A program made the translations under genes and the position numbers. A stretch of DNA of 64,000 nt from an uncultured Stenotrophomonas sp. (GTDB taxonomy: Bacteria > Pseudomonadota > Gammaproteobacteria > Xanthomonadales > Xanthomonadaceae), in assembly GCA_913775725.1 (NCBI GenBank), contig CAJYNG010000022.1, positions 212,997 to 276,996 of the forward strand. The letters run 5' to 3'. Under the pieces are notes generated by a model. The model was not told the DNA's origin. It worked only from the letters and a program-made list of their open reading frames with translations, and searched no databases. This document shows, one piece after another, positions 54,258 through 62,095 of the stretch. Each line of letters opens with the position of its first letter. Positions within the stretch are counted from its first letter, which is position 1.

Positions 54258-55136
54258 ATGACCACCCGCCGTTTCCTGCAGCTGGATGTGTTCTCCCCGC
54301 GCGCCGGCGCCGGCAATCCGCTGGCCGTGGTACTCGATGCCGAGGGCCTGGACGACGCCAGCATGCAGGCCATCGCGCGCTGGACGCGCCTGCCCGAGAC
54401 CACCTTCGTGTTCCCGCCGCAGGTTGCCGGTGCCAGCTACCGGCTGCGCATGTTCAGCCCGCAGAAGGAAGTCCCGTTCGCCGGCCATCCCAGCGTCGGC
54501 ACCGCGCATGCGGTGCTGCAGGCGGGCCTGGCCGCAGCGGTCGACGGTGTGCTGGTGCAGGACGGCATTGCCGGTGCCCTGCCGCTGCGCGTCAGCGGTG
54601 AGGGTGCGCGGCAGCGCATCGCCATCCGTACTCCGCGCGCGCAGCTGGCCGAGACTGCCGAGGCGACTGATCCTCGCCTGCAGGCCGCACTGAAGGGCTG
54701 GCCGTTGGGCACGCTGCCACCGGCACGCATGCAGGGCGGGCGCAGCTGGTGGGTGGTGCAGGTAGCCGATGAGGCCGCATTGCGCGCGCTGCTGCCGGAC
54801 TGGGATGCGGTGGCCGCACTGGCCGAGTCCACCGACAGCATGGGCGTGTTCGCCTATGCCTTCAGCGATGGCAGCGAGGGCTTCGACCTGACCGTACGTG
54901 CCTTCGTCGGCAATGGACGCCGCTTCGAAGACGCCGCCTCAGGCGCCGCCAACGCCGTGCTCGCCGCATGGCTGGACCTGCGCGATGCGCTGCCCCGTGG
55001 TCGTGCACCGTTCGAAGTCAGCCAGGGCCGCGAAGTCGGCCACGACGCGCGCCTGACGCTGCTGGTCGACGAGGACGGCGAGGTCTGGTCGGGCGGCCAG
55101 GTGCAGACCGTCATCACCGGCACCATCGATTGGTAA
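54258..55136 (+). CDS. PhzF-family isomerase (second copy)
   Basis: A 292-aa paralogue of the gene just upstream: RFLQLDVFSPRAGAGNPLAVVLDAEGL, LPETTFVF with the catalytic Glu, FAGHPSVGTAHA, and AASGAANAVLAAWL. The last motif reads EDAASGAAN where the first copy has EDPVTGSAN. Both keep the glutamate and the GHPSxG motif, so both look active. Substrate unknown. Confidence 0.9.
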   Translation: MTTRRFLQLDVFSPRAGAGNPLAVVLDAEGLDDASMQAIARWTRLPETTFVFPPQVAGASYRLRMFSPQKEVPFAGHPSVGTAHAVLQAGLAAAVDGVLVQDGIAGALPLRVSGEGARQRIAIRTPRAQLAETAEATDPRLQAALKGWPLGTLPPARMQGGRSWWVVQVADEAALRALLPDWDAVAALAESTDSMGVFAYAFSDGSEGFDLTVRAFVGNGRRFEDAASGAANAVLAAWLDLRDALPRGRAPFEVSQGREVGHDARLTLLVDEDGEVWSGGQVQTVITGTIDW

Positions 55137-55144
55137 AGGGATGC

Positions 55145-55223
55145 TGTAGAGCCGAGCCCATGCTCGGTTGCTCTCCGGCCAGATCATGGCAGCCAGGGGA
55201 GCTGAGCATGGGCTCGGCTCTAC
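55145..55223. repeat. GTAG-type repeat pair
   Basis: GTAGAGCCGAGCCCATGCTCGG and the inverse unit TGAGCATGGGCTCGGCTCTAC, between the second PhzF gene and the osmC 3' end. Confidence 0.85.
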
Positions 55224-55235
55224 AGATGCGCCGGC

Positions 55236-55667
55236 TCAGCCCAGCTCGGCTTCCAGGCTGATCGGCACGGCGCTCAGCGCCTTGGACACCGGGCAGTTCT
55301 GCTTGGCGTCATCGGCAATCGCACGGAACTGCGTCGCGTCGATGCCCGGCACCACCGCCCTTACCTTCAGCCGGATCTGCGACAGCTGCGGGCCGCCTTC
55401 CAGCGACAGATCAACCTTGGCTTCGGTATCCAGCGAGGTCGGGGTAAAGCCGGCTTCGCCGAGCTTGGCCGACAGCGCCATGGTGAAACAACCCGCGTGC
55501 GCGGCAGCGATCAGCTCTTCCGGATTGGTGCCCTTTTCGTCGCCGAAACGGCTGTTGAAGCCGTAGCGGGTCTTGTCCAGCAGCCCACTCTGCGGCGTGC
55601 TCAACTGCCCCTTGCCCGACTTCAGATCGCCTTCCCAGTGCGCGGTGGCGTGTCGCGAGATTCCCAT
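55236..55667 (-). CDS. osmC: OsmC-type organic hydroperoxide reductase
   Basis: A 143-aa thiol peroxidase close to E. coli OsmC along its whole length (MGISRHATAHWEGDLKSGKG; AAHAGCFTMALSAKLGEAGFTPTSLDTEA; CPVSKAL). The catalytic cysteines are Cys60 (HAGCFTMAL) and Cys125 (NCPVSK). It reduces organic hydroperoxides, with regeneration by a dithiol such as lipoyl proteins. Divergent from the HU gene across 373 bases. Regulation is not visible in the sequence. Confidence 0.93.
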   Translation of the reverse strand: MGISRHATAHWEGDLKSGKGQLSTPQSGLLDKTRYGFNSRFGDEKGTNPEELIAAAHAGCFTMALSAKLGEAGFTPTSLDTEAKVDLSLEGGPQLSQIRLKVRAVVPGIDATQFRAIADDAKQNCPVSKALSAVPISLEAELG

Positions 55668-56040
55668 TGTGCTGCTCCTGCATGGCGGTGATGAACGGTC
55701 ACCCTCGCACGGGAGGCGTTAGCCCTGCGTCGCTCCGCCGCAGGCCACAGGTCACCTTCCGAACCCGACGCGTGGACACTTCCTCGCCAACCGGAAACGC
55801 ATTTTCCTCTTGTTTTCAGTGGTTTCGCGCATTCCGCCGATGGGCCGGCGCGGGCCATCGCGTGCGCCGCCACACCCCCTTTCCCCACTGCCGGCCATGT
55901 ACTGAATCGGCCTGGATATGAAAAAACATGCACTTTCCGCGCTTCGGGCTATTGGCGGCGCCCGAGAGTTGCCCTACATTGCGCTTGCCGACGGGGTTCG
56001 GCGCCGACCAAACAACCAACCGTTCACGGAACAGGAAACC
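55668..56040. other. 373-base divergent region between osmC and the HU gene
   Basis: No reading frame here is convincing. An in-frame ATG at 55918 would extend the HU protein by 41 residues, but that stretch is not HU-like and the AGGAAA before 56041 supports the later start. It must contain the osmC and HU promoters. I see no repeat, operator or RNA gene in it, though a long 5' leader for the HU gene cannot be excluded. Confidence 0.45.
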
Positions 56041-56439
56041 ATGGCAAAGACCGCTAAGAAGGCTGCCCCGAAGAAGGCAGTGAAGAAAGTCGCGACGAAG
56101 GCAGCCGCCAAGCCGGCCGCTCCGAAGCCGATCAAGGAAGTGCTGACCAAGTCCGGCCTGGTTGCACACATCGCTGAAGCCTCCGGCGTCATCGCCAAGG
56201 ACGTCCGCGCTGTGCTCGCCTCGCTGGAAGGCGCCGTCGCCTCCTCGGTGCACAAGAAGGGCGCTGGTTCGTTCACCCTGCCGGGCCTGCTGAAGATCAC
56301 CACCGTCAATGTGCCGGCCAAGCCGAAGCGCAAGGGCATCAACCCGTTCACCAAGGAAGAGCAGTGGTTCGCTGCCAAGCCGGCTACCACCAAGCTGAAG
56401 GTGCGTCCGCTGAAGAAGCTGAAGGACGCCGCGCTGTAA
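56041..56439 (+). CDS. HU-family DNA-binding protein with histone H1-like N-terminal tail
   Basis: A 132-aa nucleoid protein. Residues 1-32 are a Lys/Ala/Pro tail (MAKTAKKAAPKKAVKKVATK and on to AAPKPIKE), like histone H1 tails. The HU/IHF core follows (LTKSGLVAHIAEASGVIAKDVRAVLASLEGAVASSV; GSFTLPGLLKITTVNVPAKPKRKGINPFTKEE; KPATTKLKVRPLKKLKDAAL). AGGAAA sits before the ATG and a strong terminator follows. It binds and bends DNA; the tail would neutralise charge and may be a target for modification. Single gene. Confidence 0.93.
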   Translation: MAKTAKKAAPKKAVKKVATKAAAKPAAPKPIKEVLTKSGLVAHIAEASGVIAKDVRAVLASLEGAVASSVHKKGAGSFTLPGLLKITTVNVPAKPKRKGINPFTKEEQWFAAKPATTKLKVRPLKKLKDAAL

Positions 56440-56464
56440 GCGCGCGCCCCAACGCGGATTCCGA

Positions 56465-56494
56465 CGGGACGGCTCTGGCCGTCCCGTTTTTTTT
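56465..56494 (+). terminator. Rho-independent terminator of the HU gene
   Basis: Stem CGGGACGGC / GCCGTCCCG, loop TCTG, then eight T. Confidence 0.92.
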
Positions 56495-56573
56495 GTCCCA
56501 ATCACAGCCCGCAACACAGCGTTGCCGCATCCCCGGGAATGCCCGTACAGGCCCGTCACCATTGGCTGGGCGT

Positions 56574-56599
56574 GGTACGTTCCGGCCCCGGAACGTACC
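56574..56599. promoter_or_regulatory. 26-base palindromic site before the DUF3861-like gene
   Basis: GGTACGTTCC-GGCCCC-GGAACGTACC, exact 10-bp arms, 95 bases upstream of the next start. It could be an operator or a free-standing hairpin; no regulator gene is adjacent. Confidence 0.4.
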
Positions 56600-56693
56600 G
56601 GGTGGAACACTGCGTGCAGCCCCGGCCATCGCCGCCGGGCACCGCCTTGCCTAAGGTGGGCACATCCTCCACAGCTACGGCGAGCACACCCTC

Positions 56694-57002
56694 ATGGCCA
56701 GCCCCTCCACCCGCTACCGGATCTCGGTGACCCCCATCGAAAAGGACGGGTTGCAGTGCACCGGGCGCTGCACCATCGAACTGGAACATCGCGCCAGCCG
56801 TGACCTGATGCGCCTGCTGGAAGCGGCGCCGCGCACCGCTGGCATCAGCGGCGACGAGCGCGCGACCCTGGTGATCGCCACCCAGCTGCTGCGCGACATC
56901 GTGCAGCGCCACGCCGAAACCGAAGGCCATGCCCTGGCCGCCATCGCCGCGCAGGTACTGCCGGCACTGGATGCCTTGGAGCAGCTGCCCTCCTCCCGCT
57001 GA
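56694..57002 (+). CDS. DUF3861-like small protein
   Basis: A 102-aa soluble protein. RYRISVTPIEKDGLQCTGRCTIELEHRASRDLMRLLEAA followed by VIATQLLRDIVQRHAET looks like the DUF3861 pattern (a two-strand start and helical end). No catalytic motif. Function unknown; first of three small genes on this strand, each with its own spacing of tens of bases. Confidence 0.6.
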   Translation: MASPSTRYRISVTPIEKDGLQCTGRCTIELEHRASRDLMRLLEAAPRTAGISGDERATLVIATQLLRDIVQRHAETEGHALAAIAAQVLPALDALEQLPSSR

Positions 57003-57057
57003 TCGCGGCACAGCCGATACACTGCCTCCTTCCGTTCGCCTCGGGGAGGAGGCAGAC

Positions 57058-57606
57058 ATGCGCAGGTTCCTGATACTGATCGCACCGCTGGTGCTGCTGG
57101 CCTGTTCCCGGCCGCCATCGCCATCCGATCCAGCGGATGCCGCACCGTCGGCCACGGCCGAGGCGGCTGCCCGTACGAAGCCACAGACCGCTGCAGAAGG
57201 CGATGCACCGGCCGTGCAGGCCATCGACGTCGATCCCCTGTTTGCCGCCGTCGCGGCCGAGGCCGAGCTGCCGGCGGGAATGCTCAATGGCTATGTCATG
57301 GCCCTGCTCAATCGCGATCGCAAGGCCATCGACGCCGCATGGACCTTCCCGCCCAGCGATGCACGACGCGCCGACGATGCCGCATTGCGCCAGCTCACGG
57401 ACGTGCGCAGCCTGCGCCTGACCAGCGAACTGCCGGTCGCGCGCGACGGTCACCAGCCGCCGCAGCTGCTGGAGGTTCCGGTGCAGATCCGCGCGGTGAC
57501 CGCTGAGGGCACCTTCCGCTTCGGCGGCTGGTACCGCGTGCAGCCCAGCAGTGATGGCCGCGCCTGGCAGATCCAGTCGGCGCAACTGCGGCCATCGCTG
57601 GACTGA
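57058..57606 (+). CDS. Putative lipoprotein, 182 aa
   Basis: Signal peptide MRRFLILIAPLVLLAC with lipobox LLAC, Cys16. A low-complexity Pro/Ala/Thr linker follows, then a domain about 60-182 (DPLFAAVAAEAELPAGMLNGYVMALLNRDRKAIDAAWTFPP; FRFGGWYRVQPSSDGRAWQIQSAQLRPSLD). GGGGAGGAGG precedes the ATG. No family recognised; probably an outer-membrane or periplasmic anchor protein. The signal type is the strongest evidence. Confidence 0.7.
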   Translation: MRRFLILIAPLVLLACSRPPSPSDPADAAPSATAEAAARTKPQTAAEGDAPAVQAIDVDPLFAAVAAEAELPAGMLNGYVMALLNRDRKAIDAAWTFPPSDARRADDAALRQLTDVRSLRLTSELPVARDGHQPPQLLEVPVQIRAVTAEGTFRFGGWYRVQPSSDGRAWQIQSAQLRPSLD

Positions 57607-57688
57607 ACCGTTGCAGCGGCATGCACGCGCGATTCAGCCGGCAAGGCTACTCTTTGGTCCATCCATTCCGCATTCACCGGTCACCGCC

Positions 57689-58285
57689 ATGCGCCTGCGT
57701 TCCCTGATGACCCGCCTCGCCGCCTCCACCGTGCTGATTGCTGCTGCGATCGGCGCCCAGGCCGCCCCTTCCATTTCCGGCCGCGAACTGTCGGTCGGTG
57801 CCAGCGACGTGCAGCAGTACCTCGATGGCAGCTTCCCGCGCACCCAGGACGCCCTGGGTGGCCTGATCGCCCTGACCATGAGCCATCCGCAGCTGAGCCT
57901 TCCGGCCGGCGAACGGTTGAACCTGGGCATGGACGTCGCACTGGCCACCGCTGGTGGCAACCCGTCCAAGCTGGGAACGGTGAAGCTCAGCAGTGGCCTG
58001 CGCTATGACGCGCAGACCCAGGGCTTCCACCTGCAACAGCCGAGCGTGGATGACTTTACCCCGGCCAACCAGGGCGGTCGCCTCGATTCGCGCACCCGCG
58101 GCCTGCTCAATGCCTGGCTGAGCGACTACGCCCAGCGCGAACCGATCTACAAGCTGGACCCGGCCGTGGCCGGGGTGCTCGGCGCTCTGCAGGTGCAGTC
58201 GGCGCAGGTGAAGAACGGCAAGCTGGTGGTCACCTTCAACCAGAACCTGGGCAACCTGGTGCCGGCAGGCGTGCTGGGTAAATAA
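57689..58285 (+). CDS. DUF1439 (YceB-like) exported protein
   Basis: A 198-aa exported protein with signal peptide LMTRLAASTVLIAAAIGAQAAPS. The mature domain (ELSVGASDVQQYLDGSFPRTQDALGGLIALTMSHPQLSLPAGERLNLGMDVALATAGG; GVLGALQVQSAQVKNGKLVVTFNQNLG) has the DUF1439 pattern of repeated beta strands seen in E. coli YceB, a lipid-binding-like fold. This copy has no lipobox, so it is soluble in the periplasm. Function unknown. Confidence 0.75.
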   Translation: MRLRSLMTRLAASTVLIAAAIGAQAAPSISGRELSVGASDVQQYLDGSFPRTQDALGGLIALTMSHPQLSLPAGERLNLGMDVALATAGGNPSKLGTVKLSSGLRYDAQTQGFHLQQPSVDDFTPANQGGRLDSRTRGLLNAWLSDYAQREPIYKLDPAVAGVLGALQVQSAQVKNGKLVVTFNQNLGNLVPAGVLGK

Positions 58286-58316
58286 GGCTGCGCCGGGCCA
58301 TGCCCGGCGGCTTCCC

Positions 58317-58395
58317 GTAGAGTCGAGCCATGCTCGACTCCGCACAATGGCCAGTAATGACCGGCTGACAGCAGTCGAGCATGGCTCGACTCTAC
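58317..58395. repeat. GTAG-type repeat pair
   Basis: GTAGAGTCGAGCCATGCTCGACT and the inverse unit AGTCGAGCATGGCTCGACTCTAC. Just before it, at 58291-58309, is an unpaired hairpin CGCCGGGC-CAT-GCCCGGCG. Confidence 0.88.
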
Positions 58396-58403
58396 AGACC
58401 GGG

Positions 58404-58871
58404 TCAGCGCTTGGGCTGCAGCATGGTGCCAGTGCACTTGGGCGAGCCGCAGCGGCACTCCCAGATCTTCTTCAGCTTGGCGGTATGACGCTCGGCCAGG
58501 GTGATGCCGTAGTTGTAGGTCAGTTCCTCACCGGCCTTGATGTCACGCAGTGCCTCGATGAACACCTTGTCGCCACGGCTGTCGCCGTCCTCGTCTTCCT
58601 CGATCACTGCCTCGCAGTTCGGGTCGCAGCTGTGGTTGATCCAGCGCGCGTCATTGCCCTTGTAGTTGGCATCGATCACCCAGTCGTCGTTGAGGGTGAA
58701 CAGGAAGGTATGGCCACTTTCGACGTCGCCGCTGTCATCGGCATCAACGTCGCCGTGGCTGCGCAGCAGGCCCTTGTACTGGATCACGCGCTCGCCCTGC
58801 TTGATCGGGGCTACGGAAAACACACCGTTGCCGTGGATGGCGGACTTGCGGGCTTGGATCTTCTTGGGCAT
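58404..58871 (-). CDS. SET-domain protein lysine methyltransferase-like
   Basis: A 155-aa compact SET protein, start ATG 58869-58871 (MPKKIQARKSAIHGNGVFSV). It has the cofactor and catalytic motifs: NHSCDPNC at 79-86, ELTYNYG at 116-122 and a post-SET zinc-like cluster CRCGSPKC at 139-146. In eukaryotes such enzymes methylate lysines of histones and other proteins. Bacterial members occur in many genomes; the target is unknown. The HU protein with a lysine tail encoded 2.4 kb upstream is an attractive but untested substrate. Cytoplasmic. Confidence 0.88.
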   Translation of the reverse strand: MPKKIQARKSAIHGNGVFSVAPIKQGERVIQYKGLLRSHGDVDADDSGDVESGHTFLFTLNDDWVIDANYKGNDARWINHSCDPNCEAVIEEDEDGDSRGDKVFIEALRDIKAGEELTYNYGITLAERHTAKLKKIWECRCGSPKCTGTMLQPKR

Positions 58872-59019
58872 CGGCAAGGGAAGTCTGCAGCGAAAGGAAC
58901 GTTGATTCTCGCCCATTCCGGGTGATTGCGAAAATCACCCCGTTGGCGCAGCATTGCGCCCTGGCAACGGCCCCGGTGTGTTCTCCCGGCCCGGCCCGAG
59001 CGTCGGCTGAATGCCCGGG

Positions 59020-59048
59020 TTGGATGGCGGCGAATAAAAGCGTACAAT
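59020..59048 (+). promoter_or_regulatory. Promoter of the SUF operon regulator
   Basis: TTGGAT at 59020-59025, 17 bases, then TACAAT at 59043-59048, 32 bases before the ATG of the Rrf2 gene. It is a good sigma-70 fit for the start of the suf operon. Confidence 0.7.
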
Positions 59049-59080
59049 TTCAGTCCGCTTTAAGAACCACTCGCATCCCC

Positions 59081-59536
59081 ATGTTGCGCGTCACCAAACT
59101 CACCGATTACGCCACCGTCGTACTGACCGTGCTCGCCGCCCGTCCGGGCGAGGTGCTCAGTGCCACCGAGCTGGCCGAATTCACCGGTCTGGAGCCGCCC
59201 ACCGTCAGCAAGGTACTCAAGCCGCTGGCGCAGGCCGGCCTGGTTGAAGGCCTGCGCGGCGTGCGTGGCGGCTACCGCCTGACCCGCCCGGCCATCGAGA
59301 TCTCGCTGTTCGAAGTGGTCGAAGCGATGGAAGGGCCGCTGGCCCTGACCGAATGCAGCCACGACCACCACCAGTGTGGCATGGCGCCCAAGTGCGGCGC
59401 GCGCAGCAGCTGGCGGCTGATCAACGACGTGGTTTCCGAGGCCCTGCGCGATGTCACCCTCGCCCAGATCCTGCCCCCTCTCCCCCTTGCCGATGACGAA
59501 CAGCGCCGCACCATCGCTGTCGACGTCGTCTCCTGA
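59081..59536 (+). CDS. Rrf2-family SUF operon regulator
   Basis: A 151-aa iron-sulfur sensing repressor like IscR/SufR. HTH MLRVTKLTDYATVVLTVLAARPGEVLSATELAEFTGLEPPTVSKVL, wing GVRGGYRLTRP, and conserved Cys at 92, 99 and 105 (ECSHDHHQC and PKCG) that can bind a cluster. In SUF operons such regulators repress the operon when clusters are plentiful. It lies 18 bases upstream of sufB and looks like ordinary Stenotrophomonas sequence. Probably autoregulated through the promoter at 59020. Confidence 0.92.
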   Translation: MLRVTKLTDYATVVLTVLAARPGEVLSATELAEFTGLEPPTVSKVLKPLAQAGLVEGLRGVRGGYRLTRPAIEISLFEVVEAMEGPLALTECSHDHHQCGMAPKCGARSSWRLINDVVSEALRDVTLAQILPPLPLADDEQRRTIAVDVVS

Positions 59537-59554
59537 TCCGTAGGCAGCCCCCCC

Positions 59555-61030
59555 ATGGCCACCGAAACCATCGAAAACGTCGCCCACGACGACACCCCCA
59601 ACCGCGAGATCCACGAGCAGCTCGGCCGCAAGTATTCGGCCGGCTTCATCACCGAGATCGAATCGGACTCCCTGCCGCCTGGCCTGGACGAGGACACCAT
59701 CCGTGCCCTGTCGGCCAAGAAGGAAGAGCCGGAGTGGATGACGCAGTGGCGCCTGGACGCCTACCGTCACTTCCTGACCATGCCGATGCCGGACTGGGCC
59801 AAGCTGGAGATCGCGCCGATCGACCTGCAGGCGCTCAGCTACTACTCCGCGCCGAAAGGCCCGAAGTACGCCTCGCTGGATGACGTGCCGAAGGAGCTGC
59901 TCGACACCTACGACAAGCTGGGCGTGCCGCTGCATGAGCGCGCCAAGCTGGCCGGCGTGGCGGTGGACGCGGTGTTCGACTCGGTGTCCGTCGGTACCAC
60001 CTTCCGCAAGGAACTGGCCGAGAAGGGCATCATCTTCTGCTCGATGTCCGAGGCCATCAAGGAACACCCGGAGCTGGTCCGCCAGTACCTGGGTACCGTG
60101 GTGCCGGTGGGCGACAACTATTTCGCCGCGCTCAACTCGGCGGTGTTTTCCGATGGCAGCTTCGTGTTCATTCCCAAGGGCGTGCGCTGCCCGATGGAAC
60201 TGAGCACCTATTTCCGCATCAATGCCGGCCACACCGGCCAGTTCGAGCGCACCCTGATCGTGTGCGAGGACAAGGCCTACGTGTCCTACCTGGAAGGCTG
60301 CACCGCGCCGATGCGCGACGAGAACCAGCTGCACGCCGCAGTGGTCGAGCTGGTCGCCCTGGAAGACGCGGAGATCAAGTACTCCACCGTGCAGAACTGG
60401 TACCCGGGCGACGAGAACGGCGTCGGCGGCATCTACAACTTCGTCACCAAGCGTGCGCTGTGCCAGGGTAAGAACAGCAAGGTGTCGTGGACGCAGGTCG
60501 AAACCGGGTCGGCGGTGACGTGGAAATATCCGTCCTGCGTGCTGGCGGGCGACGGCTCGGTCGGCGAGTTCTACTCGGTCGCGGTGACGAACAATCGTCA
60601 GCAGGCCGATACCGGCACCAAGATGATCCATCTCGGCAAGAACACGCGGTCCACCATCGTGTCCAAGGGGATTTCGGCCGGACACTCGGACAACACCTAT
60701 CGCGGGTTGGTTCGCGTGGCGGCGACCGCCGAGAATGTCCGTAACTTCACCCAGTGCGACAGCCTGCTGCTGGGCGACCAGTGCGGCGCACATACCGTAC
60801 CCTATATCGAGGTGAAGAACCCCAGCGCGCAGATCGAGCATGAGGCGACGACCAGCAAGATCAGCGAGGACCAGCTCTTCTACGCGATGAGCCGTGGGTT
60901 GGACCAGGAAGCCGCGGTGGCGCTGATCGTCAACGGTTTCGCGCGGGAAGTCTTGCAGCAGCTCCCGATGGAGTTTGCGGTTGAAGCGCAGAAGCTGCTG
61001 GGGATTTCGCTCGAAGGGAGCGTGGGGTGA
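59555..61030 (+). CDS. sufB: SufB, Fe-S cluster scaffold subunit (chimeric gene)
   Basis: A 491-aa SufB, scaffold of the SufBC2D complex that builds Fe-S clusters. The frame is intact from end to end and the family pattern holds, including the C-terminal [23 protein letters not shown] region in two pieces. Base use changes at about 60480-60510 (residue 309-320): upstream Tyr is 3 TAT to 11 TAC and Gly has no GGG in 20 codons; downstream Gly has 7 GGG in 16 codons and TTG and ACG appear. So the 5' part looks like Stenotrophomonas and the 3' part like a sphingomonad. Overlaps the next ORF by four bases. Confidence 0.9.
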   Translation: MATETIENVAHDDTPNREIHEQLGRKYSAGFITEIESDSLPPGLDEDTIRALSAKKEEPEWMTQWRLDAYRHFLTMPMPDWAKLEIAPIDLQALSYYSAPKGPKYASLDDVPKELLDTYDKLGVPLHERAKLAGVAVDAVFDSVSVGTTFRKELAEKGIIFCSMSEAIKEHPELVRQYLGTVVPVGDNYFAALNSAVFSDGSFVFIPKGVRCPMELSTYFRINAGHTGQFERTLIVCEDKAYVSYLEGCTAPMRDENQLHAAVVELVALEDAEIKYSTVQNWYPGDENGVGGIYNFVTKRALCQGKNSKVSWTQVETGSAVTWKYPSCVLAGDGSVGEFYSVAVTNNRQQADTGTKMIHLGKNTRSTIVSKGISAGHSDNTYRGLVRVAATAENVRNFTQCDSLLLGDQCGAHTVPYIEVKNPSAQIEHEATTSKISEDQLFYAMSRGLDQEAAVALIVNGFAREVLQQLPMEFAVEAQKLLGISLEGSVG

Positions 61031-61356
61031 TTTTGTTCGCAGCGCTTTTGTCATTGGCGGGATCGGTGGGGCAGCAAATGCCTGCGCCGCCCGCCAACGA
61101 GATTAGCGTGGTGGGCAACAAGCTGCGTAAATTGCAACTAGACCTCAATGTCGATGCAGGTCGGATGACGGCTTGCCGTGCCAAGGTTTCGAGTGGCGAC
61201 CGCTTCATCGACGACGTTGCCTGTGAATCGGCCCGTGTTTGTATAGGCAAGCGCTCCTCTGCCCGGATCGGGCTTATGAATTGCATCAATGATGGTGTCG
61301 TCGCGGCGGTGGCCCGCGAGCGCGCCAAGGAAGAAAGCCGCAATGCTGAAAATTGA
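61027..61356 (+). CDS. Small putative secreted protein between sufB and sufC
   Basis: A 109-aa ORF starting with GTG at 61027 that overlaps the sufB stop (GTGA). The N-terminus [17 protein letters not shown] is a short signal peptide-like stretch. The mature part has three Cys ([20 protein letters not shown]). Its end overlaps the sufC start by 14 bases. Such an extra small ORF in the suf operon is, as far as I recall, usual in sphingomonads and not in Stenotrophomonas. Function unknown. Confidence 0.6.
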   Translation: MILFAALLSLAGSVGQQMPAPPANEISVVGNKLRKLQLDLNVDAGRMTACRAKVSSGDRFIDDVACESARVCIGKRSSARIGLMNCINDGVVAAVARERAKEESRNAEN

Positions 61357-62095
61357 AAACCTCCACGCCGAAATCGACGGCAAGCCGATCCTCAAGGGCC
61401 TGACGCTCGAGGTGAATGCGGGTCAGGTCCATGCGATCATGGGGCCTAACGGCGCGGGCAAGTCGACGCTGGGCTATGTGCTGGGCGGGCGTCCCGGTTA
61501 CGAAGTGACCGAGGGTTCGGTGACGTTCGACGGCGTCGACCTGCTCGAGCTGGAGCCGAACGAGCGCGCCGCCGCCGGGCTGTTCCTGGGCTTCCAGTAT
61601 CCGGTCGAAATCCCCGGCGTGTCCAACGTCCAGTTCCTGCGCGAGAGCCTGAACGCCCAGCGCGGCCAGCGTGACGAAAAGCCGCTGTCGGGGGGCGAAT
61701 TCCTGAAGCTCGCCCGTGCGCAGGCCGATGGGCTGGGGCTGAACCAGGACATGCTCAAGCGTCCGGTCAATGTCGGCTTCTCGGGCGGTGAGAAGAAGCG
61801 CAACGAGATGGTCCAGATGGGCATCCTGAATCCCAAGTTCGCGATCCTCGATGAAACCGATTCCGGCCTCGACATCGACGCGCTGCGCATCGTCGGCGAC
61901 GGCATCAACCGCATTATGCGCGCGCCCGACAAGGCGGTGCTGCTGATCACCCATTATCAGCGGCTGCTCGACTATGTGCAGCCCGACCGGGTGCATGTGC
62001 TGGCCGATGGCCGCATCGTGCGTTCGGGCGGCCCCGAACTCGCGCTCGAACTGGAGCGTGAGGGCTATGCGGGCGTCGAGGGAGCCGCCGCGTGA
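61343..62095 (+). CDS. sufC: SufC, ATPase of the SUF complex
   Basis: A 250-aa ABC-type ATPase that energises SufBD. Walker A is GPNGAGKST, signature FSGGEKKRNE, Walker B FAILDETDSGLDIDAL and a late His in LLITHYQRLL. The start at 61343 gives [17 protein letters not shown]. Tyr codons are 5 TAT to 1 TAC, opposite to the upstream window. Belongs to the foreign-looking segment. Overlaps sufD by four bases (GTGA). Confidence 0.95.
   Translation: MLKIENLHAEIDGKPILKGLTLEVNAGQVHAIMGPNGAGKSTLGYVLGGRPGYEVTEGSVTFDGVDLLELEPNERAAAGLFLGFQYPVEIPGVSNVQFLRESLNAQRGQRDEKPLSGGEFLKLARAQADGLGLNQDMLKRPVNVGFSGGEKKRNEMVQMGILNPKFAILDETDSGLDIDALRIVGDGINRIMRAPDKAVLLITHYQRLLDYVQPDRVHVLADGRIVRSGGPELALELEREGYAGVEGAAA

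Noticed and set aside
55918-56040. Extended start of the HU protein
   Set aside because: The extra 41 residues are unlike HU, and AGGAAA lies before the ATG at 56041.
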